The position numbers were made by a program, and so were the translations under genes. A stretch of DNA of 46,153 nt from an uncultured Eubacterium sp. (GTDB lineage Bacteria > Bacillota > Clostridia > Lachnospirales > Lachnospiraceae), in NCBI GenBank assembly GCA_910580075.1, contig CAJTVR010000030.1:1-46153 (forward strand), written 5' to 3'. How positions within the stretch are numbered: position 1 is the stretch's first letter; each line of letters opens with the position of its first letter. The notes beneath the pieces are model-generated. The model ran no database searches. It was not told where the DNA came from and was given only the letters and a program-made list of their open reading frames with translations. Below, in pieces: positions 16,936-25,737 of the stretch.

Positions 16936-18021
16936 CTAAAGCAGCCACATCAGATACGTCAAAATATACACCAGGGCACCTGTCAGTCCCGTCAGTCCAA
17001 GCAGCCATTTTATGTATGCAGCCCTGTCTAAAGGCAGGTCTCCTGCCATCTTCCCGCTCTGTCCGTTCATGGCAAACAGATAGTTCTGCCCGTTCCATGT
17101 CGTGCTCAAAAGCCATACCGGAAAAAGGGCATATCTGACTTTCCCGCTGTTTAGCTGTATGCTGCATGCTTCATTTGTTACGGCTGAATAACCTCTCACT
17201 GTTGCGTCAAATGCTTCCCGGGCGCTTCTTTTGATACGTTCATTGGCACGCCCGATACTCTTTCCGCTGTCCTCATCATATTTATCAGCCAGATAGCCCG
17301 CCAGATACGCGGTCTGAAAATCCACTGCTTTTGAAAAATCAAACGGCTCCAGAGATTCCATCATATCGTCCGGCATCCTGGAAGAACCGTCTACAGGAAC
17401 ACGCTCAAATTTCATGCTTCCGCCCCGGCTGACGTTAAAATAGTCTGTTTCCATATAATCATATCTGCCATCGCTCCATGCCCGGATTTTTGACGCCCGG
17501 TAACGCATCGATACATCTGCCTCAGCATCAAACAGCCAGAACGGTACATACACGCCTTTGATTTCATCGATATGGTTTTCCATTTTAAATGCTTTGGGAA
17601 GCAGGCGTTTTCCTTTATAAAAGTTTTTTAGCGCCGCTTTTGCAGCTTTTTGATCCAGCTGAAACGGTATCACATAATCCGGTTTTAATGCCCCGCAAAG
17701 CCGGCCTGTCAGAACGACCGGATTCCCGCAAAACGGGCAGGATGAGGCCGCCGTATTTTCATCACATGCAATCTCACCGCCACAGGATTTACAGACATAC
17801 GAACGCAGTCCGTCTTCCTCGCCGTCCTGCCACTCTCTTCCGCCCGTTTCTTCCCATCTCATATCATCCGGCTGTTCATTTTTCAGTTCGCTGTCATAGC
17901 CTGCCAGTGTCTCCATTTCGAATTCTGTATCACAGTACGGACACTTCATTTTCTGCAGCGTACTATGAAACGCAATGGCTCCGCCGCAGCACGGACATTT
18001 ATATTCTTGTATTGCTGCCAT
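16936..18021 (-). CDS. Zinc-ribbon membrane protein (YdjG-like)
   Basis: A 361-residue protein with two N-terminal zinc ribbons: YKCPCCGGAIAF...MKCPYCDTEF (residues ~8-33) and YVCKSCGGEI...SSCPFCGNPVVL (~75-103). A large soluble domain with conserved YVPFWLFDAEADV and KVRYALFPVWLLSTTWNGQNY motifs follows, then one C-terminal membrane segment (WLLGLTGLTGALVYILTYLM). This is the layout of Bacillus subtilis YdjG. In B. subtilis the ydjGHI products work with PspA at stressed membranes. The start has GGAGG four bases upstream. It lies between the YdjI-like and YdjH-like genes, and all three are probably one transcript. Confidence 0.85.
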   Translation of the reverse strand: MAAIQEYKCPCCGGAIAFHSTLQKMKCPYCDTEFEMETLAGYDSELKNEQPDDMRWEETGGREWQDGEEDGLRSYVCKSCGGEIACDENTAASSCPFCGNPVVLTGRLCGALKPDYVIPFQLDQKAAKAALKNFYKGKRLLPKAFKMENHIDEIKGVYVPFWLFDAEADVSMRYRASKIRAWSDGRYDYMETDYFNVSRGGSMKFERVPVDGSSRMPDDMMESLEPFDFSKAVDFQTAYLAGYLADKYDEDSGKSIGRANERIKRSAREAFDATVRGYSAVTNEACSIQLNSGKVRYALFPVWLLSTTWNGQNYLFAMNGQSGKMAGDLPLDRAAYIKWLLGLTGLTGALVYILTYLMWLL

Positions 18022-18107
18022 TTTCCCTCCTCCCGGAAACTGCCAGCCGTGGTCTGCAGACAGTTCCTTACCGCTGCAGCACGGCCTCTGGCTTTACGGT
18101 AACTGTG

Positions 18108-19409
18108 TTATTTCACATCATTTTCATCGAATATATCACCGCATTCCGGGCAGAATTTTGGCGGATGTGCAGGATTTTCCGGTTCCCATCCGCATTTGTC
18201 ACATTGATAAAGCAGCTCGCCTGCCGGTTTTTTTGCGCCGCATTCCGGACAGAATTTTCCTTTGTTCACTGCGCCGCACGCACAGGTCCAGCCACTGCTG
18301 TTTACAGGTTTCGCTGCGCCGCATTCCGGGCAGAATTTCCCTTTGCTCACTGCTCCGCATGTACAGGTCCAGCCGTCTGCCTTCACAGGTTTTTGTTCTG
18401 TCTGCTGTCCCATGGCAAACAGATTCTGCACATTCGCACCCCCTGCATTCACCGCCATGCCCATGCCGGCAAATCCATGCACAGCGCCGGCTGTATTGGA
18501 AGCCGCCGCTTTCATGGCATCTGCCTGGGCTCCTGCCAAAACAGCACCCGCCATATTCGGGTTTTGCAGCACAGCCGTGCGCTGAAGCTGTTTGATCATG
18601 TCTGCGTCTTCATCCGGCAGAGTCACAGAGCCAAGCGCAATGCTGACTACTTTCAGTCCTCTCAGCTCTCCCCACTTTTTCGAAAGCGCTTCATTCATGG
18701 CATTTTCCAGCTCCTGTGTATGCGAAACAATCTGGTTCGGACGCATCTTAAGATCAGACAGCTTCCCGAATGCAGGCTGCAGGGCACTGATAAATTCCGC
18801 CTTCAGCTGCGTGTCCAGTTCTTCCCGTGTGTAGTCTTCTTCCACATTTCCGCAGACATTCGCATAAAACAGCAGCGGGTCAGCAATTTTATAAGAATAT
18901 GTACCGGAACAGCGCACCGAGACATCCACATCCAGGCCGATTTTAGAATCCACTACCCGGAAAGGAACCGGATTCGGCGTCCCGAATTTATTGTCTGTCA
19001 GCTCCTTCAGATTAAAATAATACACACGCTGTTCTCTGCCTGTATCACCGCCAAATGCAAAACGCCTGCCGGCTGTCTTAAAAGTCTCAGCCAGGCCTTT
19101 CCCAAGCCCGCCTGTGAAAATGCTAGGCTCCAGCGACGCGTCATACCGGAATTCACCCGGCTCTGCGCACACCTCTGTTACTTTTCCCTGATCGGTAATG
19201 ATCATGCACTGGCCGTCGGCTACTGCAATCACGCTCCCGCTAGAAATAATACCGTCATTTCCCTTTTTATTAGACGAACGGGAACCTGTGCGTTTCCTGC
19301 CTCTCGTAACCATGACATCTTTTTCCATTGCGTCACAGTAAAAAAATTCTTTCCACTGGTCAGCAAGTGTTCCTCCCGCTGCAGCCATTCCTGCTTTTAT
19401 AAGTCCCAT
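18108..19409 (-). CDS. SPFH-domain protein with three C-terminal zinc ribbons (YdjI-like)
   Basis: A 433-residue stomatin/flotillin-related (SPFH, 'virion core protein' group) cytoplasmic protein like Bacillus subtilis YdjI. Residues ~1-300 are the SPFH part (QWKEFFYCD, GSVIAVADGQCMIITDQGKV, RVVDSKIGLDVDVSVRCSGTYSYKI). A Gly/Ala/Met-rich linker follows, then three zinc ribbons. The first two (WTCTCGAVSKGKFCPECG and WTCACGAVNKGKFCPECG) are recent duplicates, alike in DNA as well as protein; the third is YQCDKCGWE...KFCPECGD. It heads the three-gene operon. Three 14-base direct repeats lie just upstream of its AAGGAG ribosome site. Confidence 0.88.
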   Translation of the reverse strand: MGLIKAGMAAAGGTLADQWKEFFYCDAMEKDVMVTRGRKRTGSRSSNKKGNDGIISSGSVIAVADGQCMIITDQGKVTEVCAEPGEFRYDASLEPSIFTGGLGKGLAETFKTAGRRFAFGGDTGREQRVYYFNLKELTDNKFGTPNPVPFRVVDSKIGLDVDVSVRCSGTYSYKIADPLLFYANVCGNVEEDYTREELDTQLKAEFISALQPAFGKLSDLKMRPNQIVSHTQELENAMNEALSKKWGELRGLKVVSIALGSVTLPDEDADMIKQLQRTAVLQNPNMAGAVLAGAQADAMKAAASNTAGAVHGFAGMGMAVNAGGANVQNLFAMGQQTEQKPVKADGWTCTCGAVSKGKFCPECGAAKPVNSSGWTCACGAVNKGKFCPECGAKKPAGELLYQCDKCGWEPENPAHPPKFCPECGDIFDENDVK

Positions 19410-19431
19410 TTACTGAATCTCCTTTCTTTTT

Positions 19432-19473
19432 TATCAGACAGTCCGTATCAGACACTCCATATCAGACAGCCGG
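19432..19473. repeat. Three tandem 14-base direct repeats before the SPFH operon
   Basis: TATCAGACAGTCCG, TATCAGACACTCCA and TATCAGACAGCCGG follow each other without gaps. On the sense (minus) strand each unit ends in TGTCTGATA, and the last is only a few bases from the ribosome site of the YdjI-like gene. Regular spacing in a leader suggests a regulator or RNA-binding site. Confidence 0.75.
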
Positions 19474-19585
19474 CAGTTTTTTCAGGCTGCGGCCCGCCTC
19501 TTCCATGCAGGCATGTAATATAACTGGCAGCCCTGCCCTGGTGTTTCAGAAACTGCCAGCCGGATGATACCGGATTATTATGTGA

Positions 19586-20836
19586 TCAGTCCCTGCGGAA
19601 AATATCCCTGGTATAGACTTTATCCTGCACATCATCCAGGCAGCTGTCATACCGGTTCGCAATGACCGCCTGGCTTAATGATTTAAATTTTTCTATATCA
19701 TTGACAACACGGCTGCCAAAGAAGGTCGCACCGTCTTCTAACGCCGGTTCATAAATGATTACCGTCGCCCCCTTCGCTTTGATCCGCTTCATAATACCCT
19801 GAATGCTGCTCTGGCGGAAATTATCCGAGTTGCTTTTCATTGTCAGCCTGTATACACCCACAATGACTTCTTTTTCCAGTGCCGCATCATATTCCCCGTT
19901 TGCCTCATAGCATCCGGCAATTTCCAGCACACGGTCTGCAATAAAATCTTTTCTCGTCCGGTTGCTTTCCACAATTGCAGACATCATATTCTGCGGAACA
20001 TCTGCATAATTCGCTAACAGCTGCTTCGTATCTTTTGGCAGACAGTAACCTCCATAGCCGAAGGACGGGTTGTTGTAATGGCTGCCGATACGCGGATCTA
20101 AACATACTCCGTCGATAATCTGCCGGGAATCAAGCCCCTTCATCTCCGCATACGTATCCAGCTCATTGAAATACGAAACCCGCAGTGCAAGGTATGTATT
20201 TGCAAACAGCTTGACTGCCTCTGCCTCCGTAAATCCCATTACAAGTGTATCGATATCTTCTTTCAGGGCACCCTCCTGCAAGAACGAAGCAAACGTATTT
20301 GCCGCTTTTAAAAGCCGGGCATTTTCCACATCCGTCCCTACAATAATACGGCTTGGATACAGATTGTCATATAATGCCCTGGACTCCCGTAAAAATTCCG
20401 GGCTGAATATAATATTGTCACAGTGATACTTTTCTCTTACAGATGCCGTAAATCCAACCGGTATCGTAGACTTAATGACCATTACCGCATCCGGATTATA
20501 TTCAATCGCCAGCCGGATAACTGCTTCCACAGCGCTTGTATCAAAAAAATTCTTCCTGCTGTCGTAATTCGTCGGCGCTGCAATTACGATAAAATCAGCG
20601 TCTGTATAAGCTGTTTCAGCGTCCAGCGTTGCTGTCAGATGCAGATCCTTTTCTGCCAGATATTTTTCTATATATTCATCCTGGATCGGAGATTTGCGCT
20701 GGTTAATCATATCCACCTTTTCCGGTACAATATCAACCGCGATAACTTCATGATGCTGGGACAGGAGGACTGCCATGGACATTCCCACATATCCGGTACC
20801 TGCTACTGCTATTTTATACTGTTTCTTTGCTTCCAT
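19586..20836 (-). CDS. ugd: UDP-glucose 6-dehydrogenase
   Basis: A 416-residue NAD-dependent nucleotide-sugar dehydrogenase that oxidises UDP-glucose to UDP-glucuronate. The N-terminal Rossmann motif is VAGTGYVGMSMAVLLSQ. Substrate-contacting parts include PTNYD, STIPVGFT and SPEFLRE. The catalytic cysteine is Cys265 in FGYGGYCLPKDTKQL. The UDP-binding C-terminal domain follows (VGVYRLTMKSNSDNFRQSS). Length and motifs fit the short Ugd form found in capsule clusters. It lies 75 bases downstream of a UDP-glucuronate 4-epimerase-like gene on the same strand, so the pair should supply UDP-glucuronate and UDP-galacturonate for a surface polysaccharide. No glycosyltransferases lie nearby. Confidence 0.93.
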   Translation of the reverse strand: MEAKKQYKIAVAGTGYVGMSMAVLLSQHHEVIAVDIVPEKVDMINQRKSPIQDEYIEKYLAEKDLHLTATLDAETAYTDADFIVIAAPTNYDSRKNFFDTSAVEAVIRLAIEYNPDAVMVIKSTIPVGFTASVREKYHCDNIIFSPEFLRESRALYDNLYPSRIIVGTDVENARLLKAANTFASFLQEGALKEDIDTLVMGFTEAEAVKLFANTYLALRVSYFNELDTYAEMKGLDSRQIIDGVCLDPRIGSHYNNPSFGYGGYCLPKDTKQLLANYADVPQNMMSAIVESNRTRKDFIADRVLEIAGCYEANGEYDAALEKEVIVGVYRLTMKSNSDNFRQSSIQGIMKRIKAKGATVIIYEPALEDGATFFGSRVVNDIEKFKSLSQAVIANRYDSCLDDVQDKVYTRDIFRRD

Positions 20837-20911
20837 AATTTCGTTCTGTTTCCTTTCCTGTATTCAGATTGGTTTTCGCACCTTTGATCCGCAGAAATAA
20901 AAAGTCCCTGC

Positions 20912-22000
20912 TTACATATAAAAATCCTTATACCACTCTGCAAACTTCTTAAGCCCGTCTCTTAAAGGTGTAGAAGGTCTGAATCCAAAGTCCTTTTCTA
21001 ATGCCGCAGTATCCGCATACGTTACCGGCACATCTCCTGGCTGCATTGGTACAAGTTTTTTATGCGCCTCAAAGTCATAATCCGGCGCAAGCACGCCTGC
21101 AAGCACCAGCTCCTCCTGTAAAATCTTCACAAAATCCAGCAGATTCTCCGGCTGGCTGTTTCCGATATTATAAAGCGCATACGGCGGTTTTGGCAGACCG
21201 TCTTCTCCGGCTGATTTCTCCGGCGCTGCCTGCATGACGCGCCTGATTCCTTCTACAATATCATCCACATACGTAAAATCCCGTCTGCAGTTTCCATAAT
21301 TAAATATTTCTATCGTCCGGCCAGCCCGCAGCTTGTCCGTAAATCCGAAATATGCCATATCCGGGCGTCCGGCCGGGCCGTATACGGTGAAAAAGCGCAG
21401 TCCTGTAGACGGAATATTGTAAAGTTTGGAATATGCATGAGCCATCAGCTCATTGCTTTTTTTCGTTGCAGCATAAAGGCTGACCGGATGATCCACTTTG
21501 TCGTCTGTGCTGTACGGTATTTTCTTGTTTGTGCCATAGACCGAGGAGGAAGAAGCATATACCAGATGCTCCACTCCTTCCATGCCGTCGTCATAAGAAT
21601 GGCGGCATGCTTCCAGAATGTTATAAAATCCTATCAGATTTGATTCTATATATGCATCCGGATTTGTAATGCTGTAGCGTACCCCGGCCTGTGCTGCCAG
21701 GTTCACCACCACTGCAGGCTGATACCTGGAAAACACCGAATCCACAAGAGATCTGTCTGCAATGGAACCCTCTATAAAATTCCACGACGAACCCGGACAG
21801 GCAGCTGCCTTTTCTTCAATCTGGGACAGGCGGTACTTTTTAATATTTACATCATAATAATCATTCATATTATCAATGCCAGCCAGATGTACGCCCGGAA
21901 CTGTCCCAAGCAGGTCCAGTACAAGATTTGCACCGATAAAACCGGCTGCCCCGGTAACCAGAATGGTTTTTCCTGTTAATGTTACGTTCTGCTTTTTCAT
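20912..22000 (-). CDS. NAD-dependent epimerase, probably UDP-glucuronate 4-epimerase
   Basis: A 362-residue extended short-chain dehydrogenase. The NAD site is TGAAGFIGANLVLDLL. IDNMNDYYDVNIKKYRL is characteristic of UDP-glucuronate 4-epimerases rather than GalE. LAAQAGVRYSI and the catalytic SLYAATKKSNE (Tyr-x-x-x-Lys) are intact, and the C-terminal half has VYGPAGRPDMAYFGFT. It would interconvert UDP-glucuronate and UDP-galacturonate. The start follows AGAGGA. A promoter with TATAAT at 22051-22056 lies just upstream, and ugd follows on the same strand, so this is the first gene of a two-gene unit. The product is cytoplasmic. Confidence 0.9.
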   Translation of the reverse strand: MKKQNVTLTGKTILVTGAAGFIGANLVLDLLGTVPGVHLAGIDNMNDYYDVNIKKYRLSQIEEKAAACPGSSWNFIEGSIADRSLVDSVFSRYQPAVVVNLAAQAGVRYSITNPDAYIESNLIGFYNILEACRHSYDDGMEGVEHLVYASSSSVYGTNKKIPYSTDDKVDHPVSLYAATKKSNELMAHAYSKLYNIPSTGLRFFTVYGPAGRPDMAYFGFTDKLRAGRTIEIFNYGNCRRDFTYVDDIVEGIRRVMQAAPEKSAGEDGLPKPPYALYNIGNSQPENLLDFVKILQEELVLAGVLAPDYDFEAHKKLVPMQPGDVPVTYADTAALEKDFGFRPSTPLRDGLKKFAEWYKDFYM

Positions 22001-22050
22001 TTTATTTATCCTCTTTTATTTTTAGAATGCTGAATGCCCTATGGGTATAT

Positions 22051-22079
22051 ATTATAGCCGAAGCTGGCAGATTATACAA
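22051..22079 (-). promoter_or_regulatory. SigA-type promoter of the epimerase-ugd unit
   Basis: On the minus strand TTGTAT (22079-22074), a 17-base spacer and TATAAT (22056-22051), about 50 bases before the epimerase start. Confidence 0.75.
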
Positions 22080-22120
22080 CCCGTCAGCTATTCTGCCAGA
22101 AAGAATCCAGTATCTAAAAA

Positions 22121-22213
22121 GGCTGCCGCACTAAGTAAATATATACAGGACATAGCATATCATAAAGATTCAAACCAGCTATATCCTGTATTATTTTACT
22201 TAATGCGGCAGCC
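22121..22213. repeat. Family B palindromic repeat, well-conserved copy
   Basis: Left arm 22121-22155 (starting GGCTGCCGCACTAAGTAAA) and right arm 22179-22213 (ending TTACTTAATGCGGCAGCC) pair over 35 bp with about five mismatches around a 23-base loop. It lies just after the xylulokinase stop and before the epimerase promoter, so it may also end the xylulokinase transcript. A decayed relative occurs at 30441-30538. Confidence 0.85.
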
Positions 22214-22259
22214 TCTTGAGGCCTTATCTGAATCGCACAGAACACTTGGGAAAACCAGT

Positions 22260-23735
22260 CTATTCGGCCTGCATTTTTTGAAATACACTTTTCAGCTGCG
22301 GATAAATACTGCGGAATATCTGATACCGTTCTTCATATAGCGCAGCCAGATGTGCATCCGGTTCTTCTGTTTCAGTTACTTTCACAATCACAGCTGCTGC
22401 TTCAGCAGTGTCTTTATACTCGCCGTTTGCCACCGCCGCCAGCATAGCCCCGCCAAGCGCCGGGCCTTCTTCGCTTGCAAGTGTATCGACTTTGATGTTT
22501 AATATATTTGCAGTGATTTTTTTCCACAGCGGGCTTTTTGCACCGCCGCCGCAGATTTTTGTGCGTTCGATCTGAATACCCAGTAGTTTTGCCACTTCAA
22601 ACGAATCCCTGAGTGCAAATACAACGCCTTCTAACACTGCCTGTGTCATATCTGCACGCGTAGTATCCATTGTAATGCCGGTAAATGTTCCCCTTGCCTT
22701 CGGGTCATTGTGTGGCGAACGCTCTCCCATCAGATATGGAAGGAAATAAACATGATTTTCACCCAGCTTCGTAATGCCTTCCTGCTGCGCTGCAAAATCT
22801 TTTGTGTCTAAAATATCTTCCATCCACCATTTATTGCAGGAAGCTGCGCTCAGCATGCAGCCCATCAGATGATAATGCCCGTCAGCATGCGCAAAAGCAT
22901 GGAGTGCATTGTGGCTGTCCACGGCAAACCGATCACTGGCAATAAATATGGTTCCGCTTGTACCAAGGGAAATATTGCAGCTGCCGTCTCCTACCGTGCC
23001 GGTGCCTATAGCTGCAGCCGCATTATCCCCTGCCCCGGCGGCAGCAATCACTGTCTGCGGCAGCCCCAGATCTCTGGCTGCCTGCGGCAGAAGCGTGCCT
23101 ATTTTTTCATAGCTTTCAAAAATATGCGGCAGCTGGCTTTCCGTAATCTGACATATTTCCAGCATTTCCTTTGACCAGCATTTGTTTTTTACATCCATCA
23201 GAAGCATACCCGAAGCATCAGAAACATCTGTACTGTGCACACCGGTCAGCCTGTATGCAATATAATCTTTTGGAAGCATGATTTTTGCAATCCGTTCAAA
23301 CAGCTGCGGCTCATGCTTTCTCATCCACAGCAGTTTTGGTGCTGTAAACCCGGCAAATGCGATATTTGCCGTATACTGTGACAGCTTCTCTTTTCCGATT
23401 GTTTCATTCAGATATTCTGTCTCTTCTGCAGTCCTGCCGTCGTTCCACAATATAGCCGGACGAATTACCTCGTCCTTATCATCCAGCACGACCAGCCCGT
23501 GCATCTGTCCGCCAAAGCTGATCCCGCCCACCTGGCTTTTATCTGCATCTGCAGTCAGTTCTCTGATTCCTTCCACACATGCATTCCACCAGTCTGCAGG
23601 ATTCTGCTCAGACCAGCCCGGTTTTGGAAAACAAATCGGATATTCCTTCGAAACTATATTTTCAATCGTGCCGTCCGCCTGCATCAGCAGCAGCTTTACG
23701 GCAGATGTGCCCAAATCCACACCTATGTACAGCAT
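22260..23735 (-). CDS. xylB: Xylulokinase (FGGY family)
   Basis: A 491-residue FGGY carbohydrate kinase that phosphorylates D-xylulose, or a close ketose, for the pentose phosphate pathway. The N-terminal GVDLGTSAVKLLLM is the ATP/sugar loop. FGGQMHGLVVLD is the xylulokinase signature. GAGDNAAAAIGTGTV contains the catalytic Asp, and CGGGAKSPLWKKI is the C-terminal ATP-site motif. Length and motifs match XylB. The adjacent upstream gene is a FucI/AraA-type isomerase and not a XylA, so the natural ketose may not be D-xylulose. No sugar transporter accompanies the pair. Confidence 0.9.
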   Translation of the reverse strand: MLYIGVDLGTSAVKLLLMQADGTIENIVSKEYPICFPKPGWSEQNPADWWNACVEGIRELTADADKSQVGGISFGGQMHGLVVLDDKDEVIRPAILWNDGRTAEETEYLNETIGKEKLSQYTANIAFAGFTAPKLLWMRKHEPQLFERIAKIMLPKDYIAYRLTGVHSTDVSDASGMLLMDVKNKCWSKEMLEICQITESQLPHIFESYEKIGTLLPQAARDLGLPQTVIAAAGAGDNAAAAIGTGTVGDGSCNISLGTSGTIFIASDRFAVDSHNALHAFAHADGHYHLMGCMLSAASCNKWWMEDILDTKDFAAQQEGITKLGENHVYFLPYLMGERSPHNDPKARGTFTGITMDTTRADMTQAVLEGVVFALRDSFEVAKLLGIQIERTKICGGGAKSPLWKKITANILNIKVDTLASEEGPALGGAMLAAVANGEYKDTAEAAAVIVKVTETEEPDAHLAALYEERYQIFRSIYPQLKSVFQKMQAE

Positions 23736-23798
23736 AATTTCTCTCCCTGTCTGACTGGCGGCAGATTCATTCTCTGCCTGCCGCCAGTTTCTGCCTGA

Positions 23799-25286
23799 TT
23801 ATTTAAAAGGGTTCTCAGTCCGGTAAAGCATTCCCTGCGGATGATTAAATCCGATTTCATCCGGGTCTGTTCCGATTAATTTAAACACTTCATAAAGGCT
23901 CTTTCCAAAATGTCCGAATGTTACAGCTCCATGATGCGGGAAATTGCCTTCAATTAACACATGACGGTAAAATCTTCCCATCTGCGGGATTGCAAATACA
24001 CCAATGCCGCCAAACGATTTCGTAGCTACCGGAAGCACTTCGCCCTGTGCCACATAAGCCCGCAGTTTTGCATCAGCTGTGCTCTGCAGCCGGAAGAATG
24101 TAATATCGCCAGGAATAATGTCGCCTTCGAGCGTTCCCTGTGTCACTTCTTCAGGAAGTGCGCGCGCCATAATCATCTGATACTTCATAGAACAGGAAGA
24201 TAATTTGCCCGAGAATGTATTTCCGCAGTGGAATCCCATAAACGTATCCTGCTGCGTATAATTAAATTTTCCTTTAATACTTTCTTCATACATGTCTGCC
24301 GGAACCGTATTATTAATATCCAAAAGTGTTACGGCATCTTCGCTGACACACGTGCCGATAAATTCACTCAGCGCTCCGTAAATATCTACTTCACAGGAAA
24401 CCGGAATTCCTCTGCCTGTCAGACGGCTGTTGACATAACAAGGCACAAATCCAAACTGTGTCTGGAATGCAGGCCAGCATTTTCCAGCTATCGCAACATA
24501 GCTGCGGTATCCCTTGTGCTCTTCAATCCAGTCAAGCAGTGTCAGCTCATACTGTGCCAGCTTTGGCAGAATTTCCGGTTTCTGATTTCCGCTGCCAAGC
24601 TCTTTTTCCATATCTGCCACAACTTCAGAAATACGTGCATCATCTTTGTGTTTATGGAATGCTTCAAATAAATCCAGTTCGGAATTTTCCTCGATTTCCA
24701 CACCCATGTTATACAGCTGCTTAACCGGGGCATTACATGCCAGAAAATTGGAGGGACGCGGGCCAAAGCTGATGATCTTTAAACTGCTGAGTCCGACAAC
24801 AGCCCGTGCAACTGGCAGAAACTCATGAATCATATCTGCACACTCTTCTGCCGTTCCGACCGGATATTCCGGGATATATGCGCGCACATTGCGCAGCTTT
24901 AAGTTATAACTTGCATTCAGCATGCCGCAAAATGCATCTCCGCGTCCGCCAATCAGACTGTCGCCGGATTCTTCTGCAGCTGCCACAAACATTTTCGGTC
25001 CCTCAAAATGCTTTGCCAGCAGTGTTTCCGAAATTTCAGGGCCAAAGTTGCCAAGATAAACGACCAGCGCGTTACACCCTGCTTTTTTAACGTCTTCAAG
25101 CGCCTCCTGCATATGAATTTCACTCTCTACAATGCAGACCGGACATTCATAAATATCTGACTCATCATATTTTGCACGGTATGCTTCTGTCAGCGCTTTG
25201 CGCCTGTTTACAGAAAGACTCTCCGGGAAACAGTCACGGCTTACGGCTACAATGCCGGCTTTTACTTTTGGAATATTTTGAAACAT
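23799..25286 (-). CDS. L-fucose/L-arabinose isomerase family protein
   Basis: A 495-residue aldose-ketose isomerase of the FucI/AraA superfamily. The expected metal ligands are visible: Glu299 in SCEVDIYG and Asp323 in LLDINN, whose 24-residue spacing equals that of E. coli FucI, and His451/452 in GNFPHHGAV. GKCWPAFQTQFGFVPCYVNSRLTGRGIPV is the substrate-region core. The start has AAAGGAGG upstream. With xylB 63 bases downstream it forms an aldose-isomerase plus ketose-kinase pair. The substrate could be D-arabinose, L-fucose or another pentose/6-deoxyhexose; the sequence alone does not decide. Confidence 0.85.
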   Translation of the reverse strand: MFQNIPKVKAGIVAVSRDCFPESLSVNRRKALTEAYRAKYDESDIYECPVCIVESEIHMQEALEDVKKAGCNALVVYLGNFGPEISETLLAKHFEGPKMFVAAAEESGDSLIGGRGDAFCGMLNASYNLKLRNVRAYIPEYPVGTAEECADMIHEFLPVARAVVGLSSLKIISFGPRPSNFLACNAPVKQLYNMGVEIEENSELDLFEAFHKHKDDARISEVVADMEKELGSGNQKPEILPKLAQYELTLLDWIEEHKGYRSYVAIAGKCWPAFQTQFGFVPCYVNSRLTGRGIPVSCEVDIYGALSEFIGTCVSEDAVTLLDINNTVPADMYEESIKGKFNYTQQDTFMGFHCGNTFSGKLSSCSMKYQMIMARALPEEVTQGTLEGDIIPGDITFFRLQSTADAKLRAYVAQGEVLPVATKSFGGIGVFAIPQMGRFYRHVLIEGNFPHHGAVTFGHFGKSLYEVFKLIGTDPDEIGFNHPQGMLYRTENPFK

Positions 25287-25345
25287 AAAAACCCTCCTTT
25301 AAATTTCTATTCATATGAATTTCTGTTTAAATCACTGATATATTC

Positions 25346-25374
25346 ATTATAGAAATCAGAGAGAAACCCTGCAA
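25346..25374 (-). promoter_or_regulatory. Promoter of the isomerase-xylB operon
   Basis: On the minus strand TTGCAG (25374-25369), 17 bases, TATAAT (25351-25346). The ~60-base leader contains the palindrome ATTCATATGAAT, which may be an operator. Confidence 0.75.
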
Positions 25375-25475
25375 CCGAAAACTTGTCAGAATTATAGCAG
25401 TTTTTTGTCATGAAATAATATCCCTCTGTGAATACCTATCGCTCAGGCAGGGTATGCTGTCTCCTCCGTTCTTTA

Positions 25476-25504
25476 TTGACCTGATTAAAAAAAGATGATA
25501 TAAT
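25476..25504 (+). promoter_or_regulatory. Promoter of the alpha/beta hydrolase gene
   Basis: TTGACC (25476-25481), a 17-base spacer and TATAAT (25499-25504). The transcript would have a ~225-base leader that contains a family A repeat. The 450-base gap between this gene and the isomerase therefore holds two divergent promoters and the repeat. Confidence 0.8.
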
Positions 25505-25567
25505 AGCAGTGTTACTGCTAACCATAACAAATGGTTATACAGATTAAATATTTTATGAAATTTCATG

Positions 25568-25697
25568 AGTTATCCGGATGCCGGACAGTCTATTGGTTAC
25601 CCGGACGCCGGACAGAGACATAGAAATTCATTCAGTACCAGCCGGGAACAGAAAAAGGAAAAAGTGTCTCTTCCCAGCGTCCAGCCGGTCTATACCG
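25568..25697. repeat. Family A dispersed repeat, composite copy in a 5' leader
   Basis: Two starts of the unit follow each other (GTTATCCGGATGCCGG and GGTTACCCGGACGCCGG). GGGAACAGAAAAAGGAAAAA and a closing inverted arm (CCCAGCGTCCAGCCGG, then TCTATA) come next. The same blocks occur at 192-328 and 33111-33179. It lies between the promoter and start codon of the hydrolase gene. Confidence 0.75.
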
Positions 25698-25737
25698 GGC
25701 GGTATCAAATCTTTTGACGAAATGAGGAATGAACTCA

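Noticed and set aside
17589..19523. 644-residue plus-strand open frame
   Set aside because: It is antisense to the YdjG-like and YdjI-like genes, which have clear domains, and its translation is rich in His, Cys and Arg without any domain.
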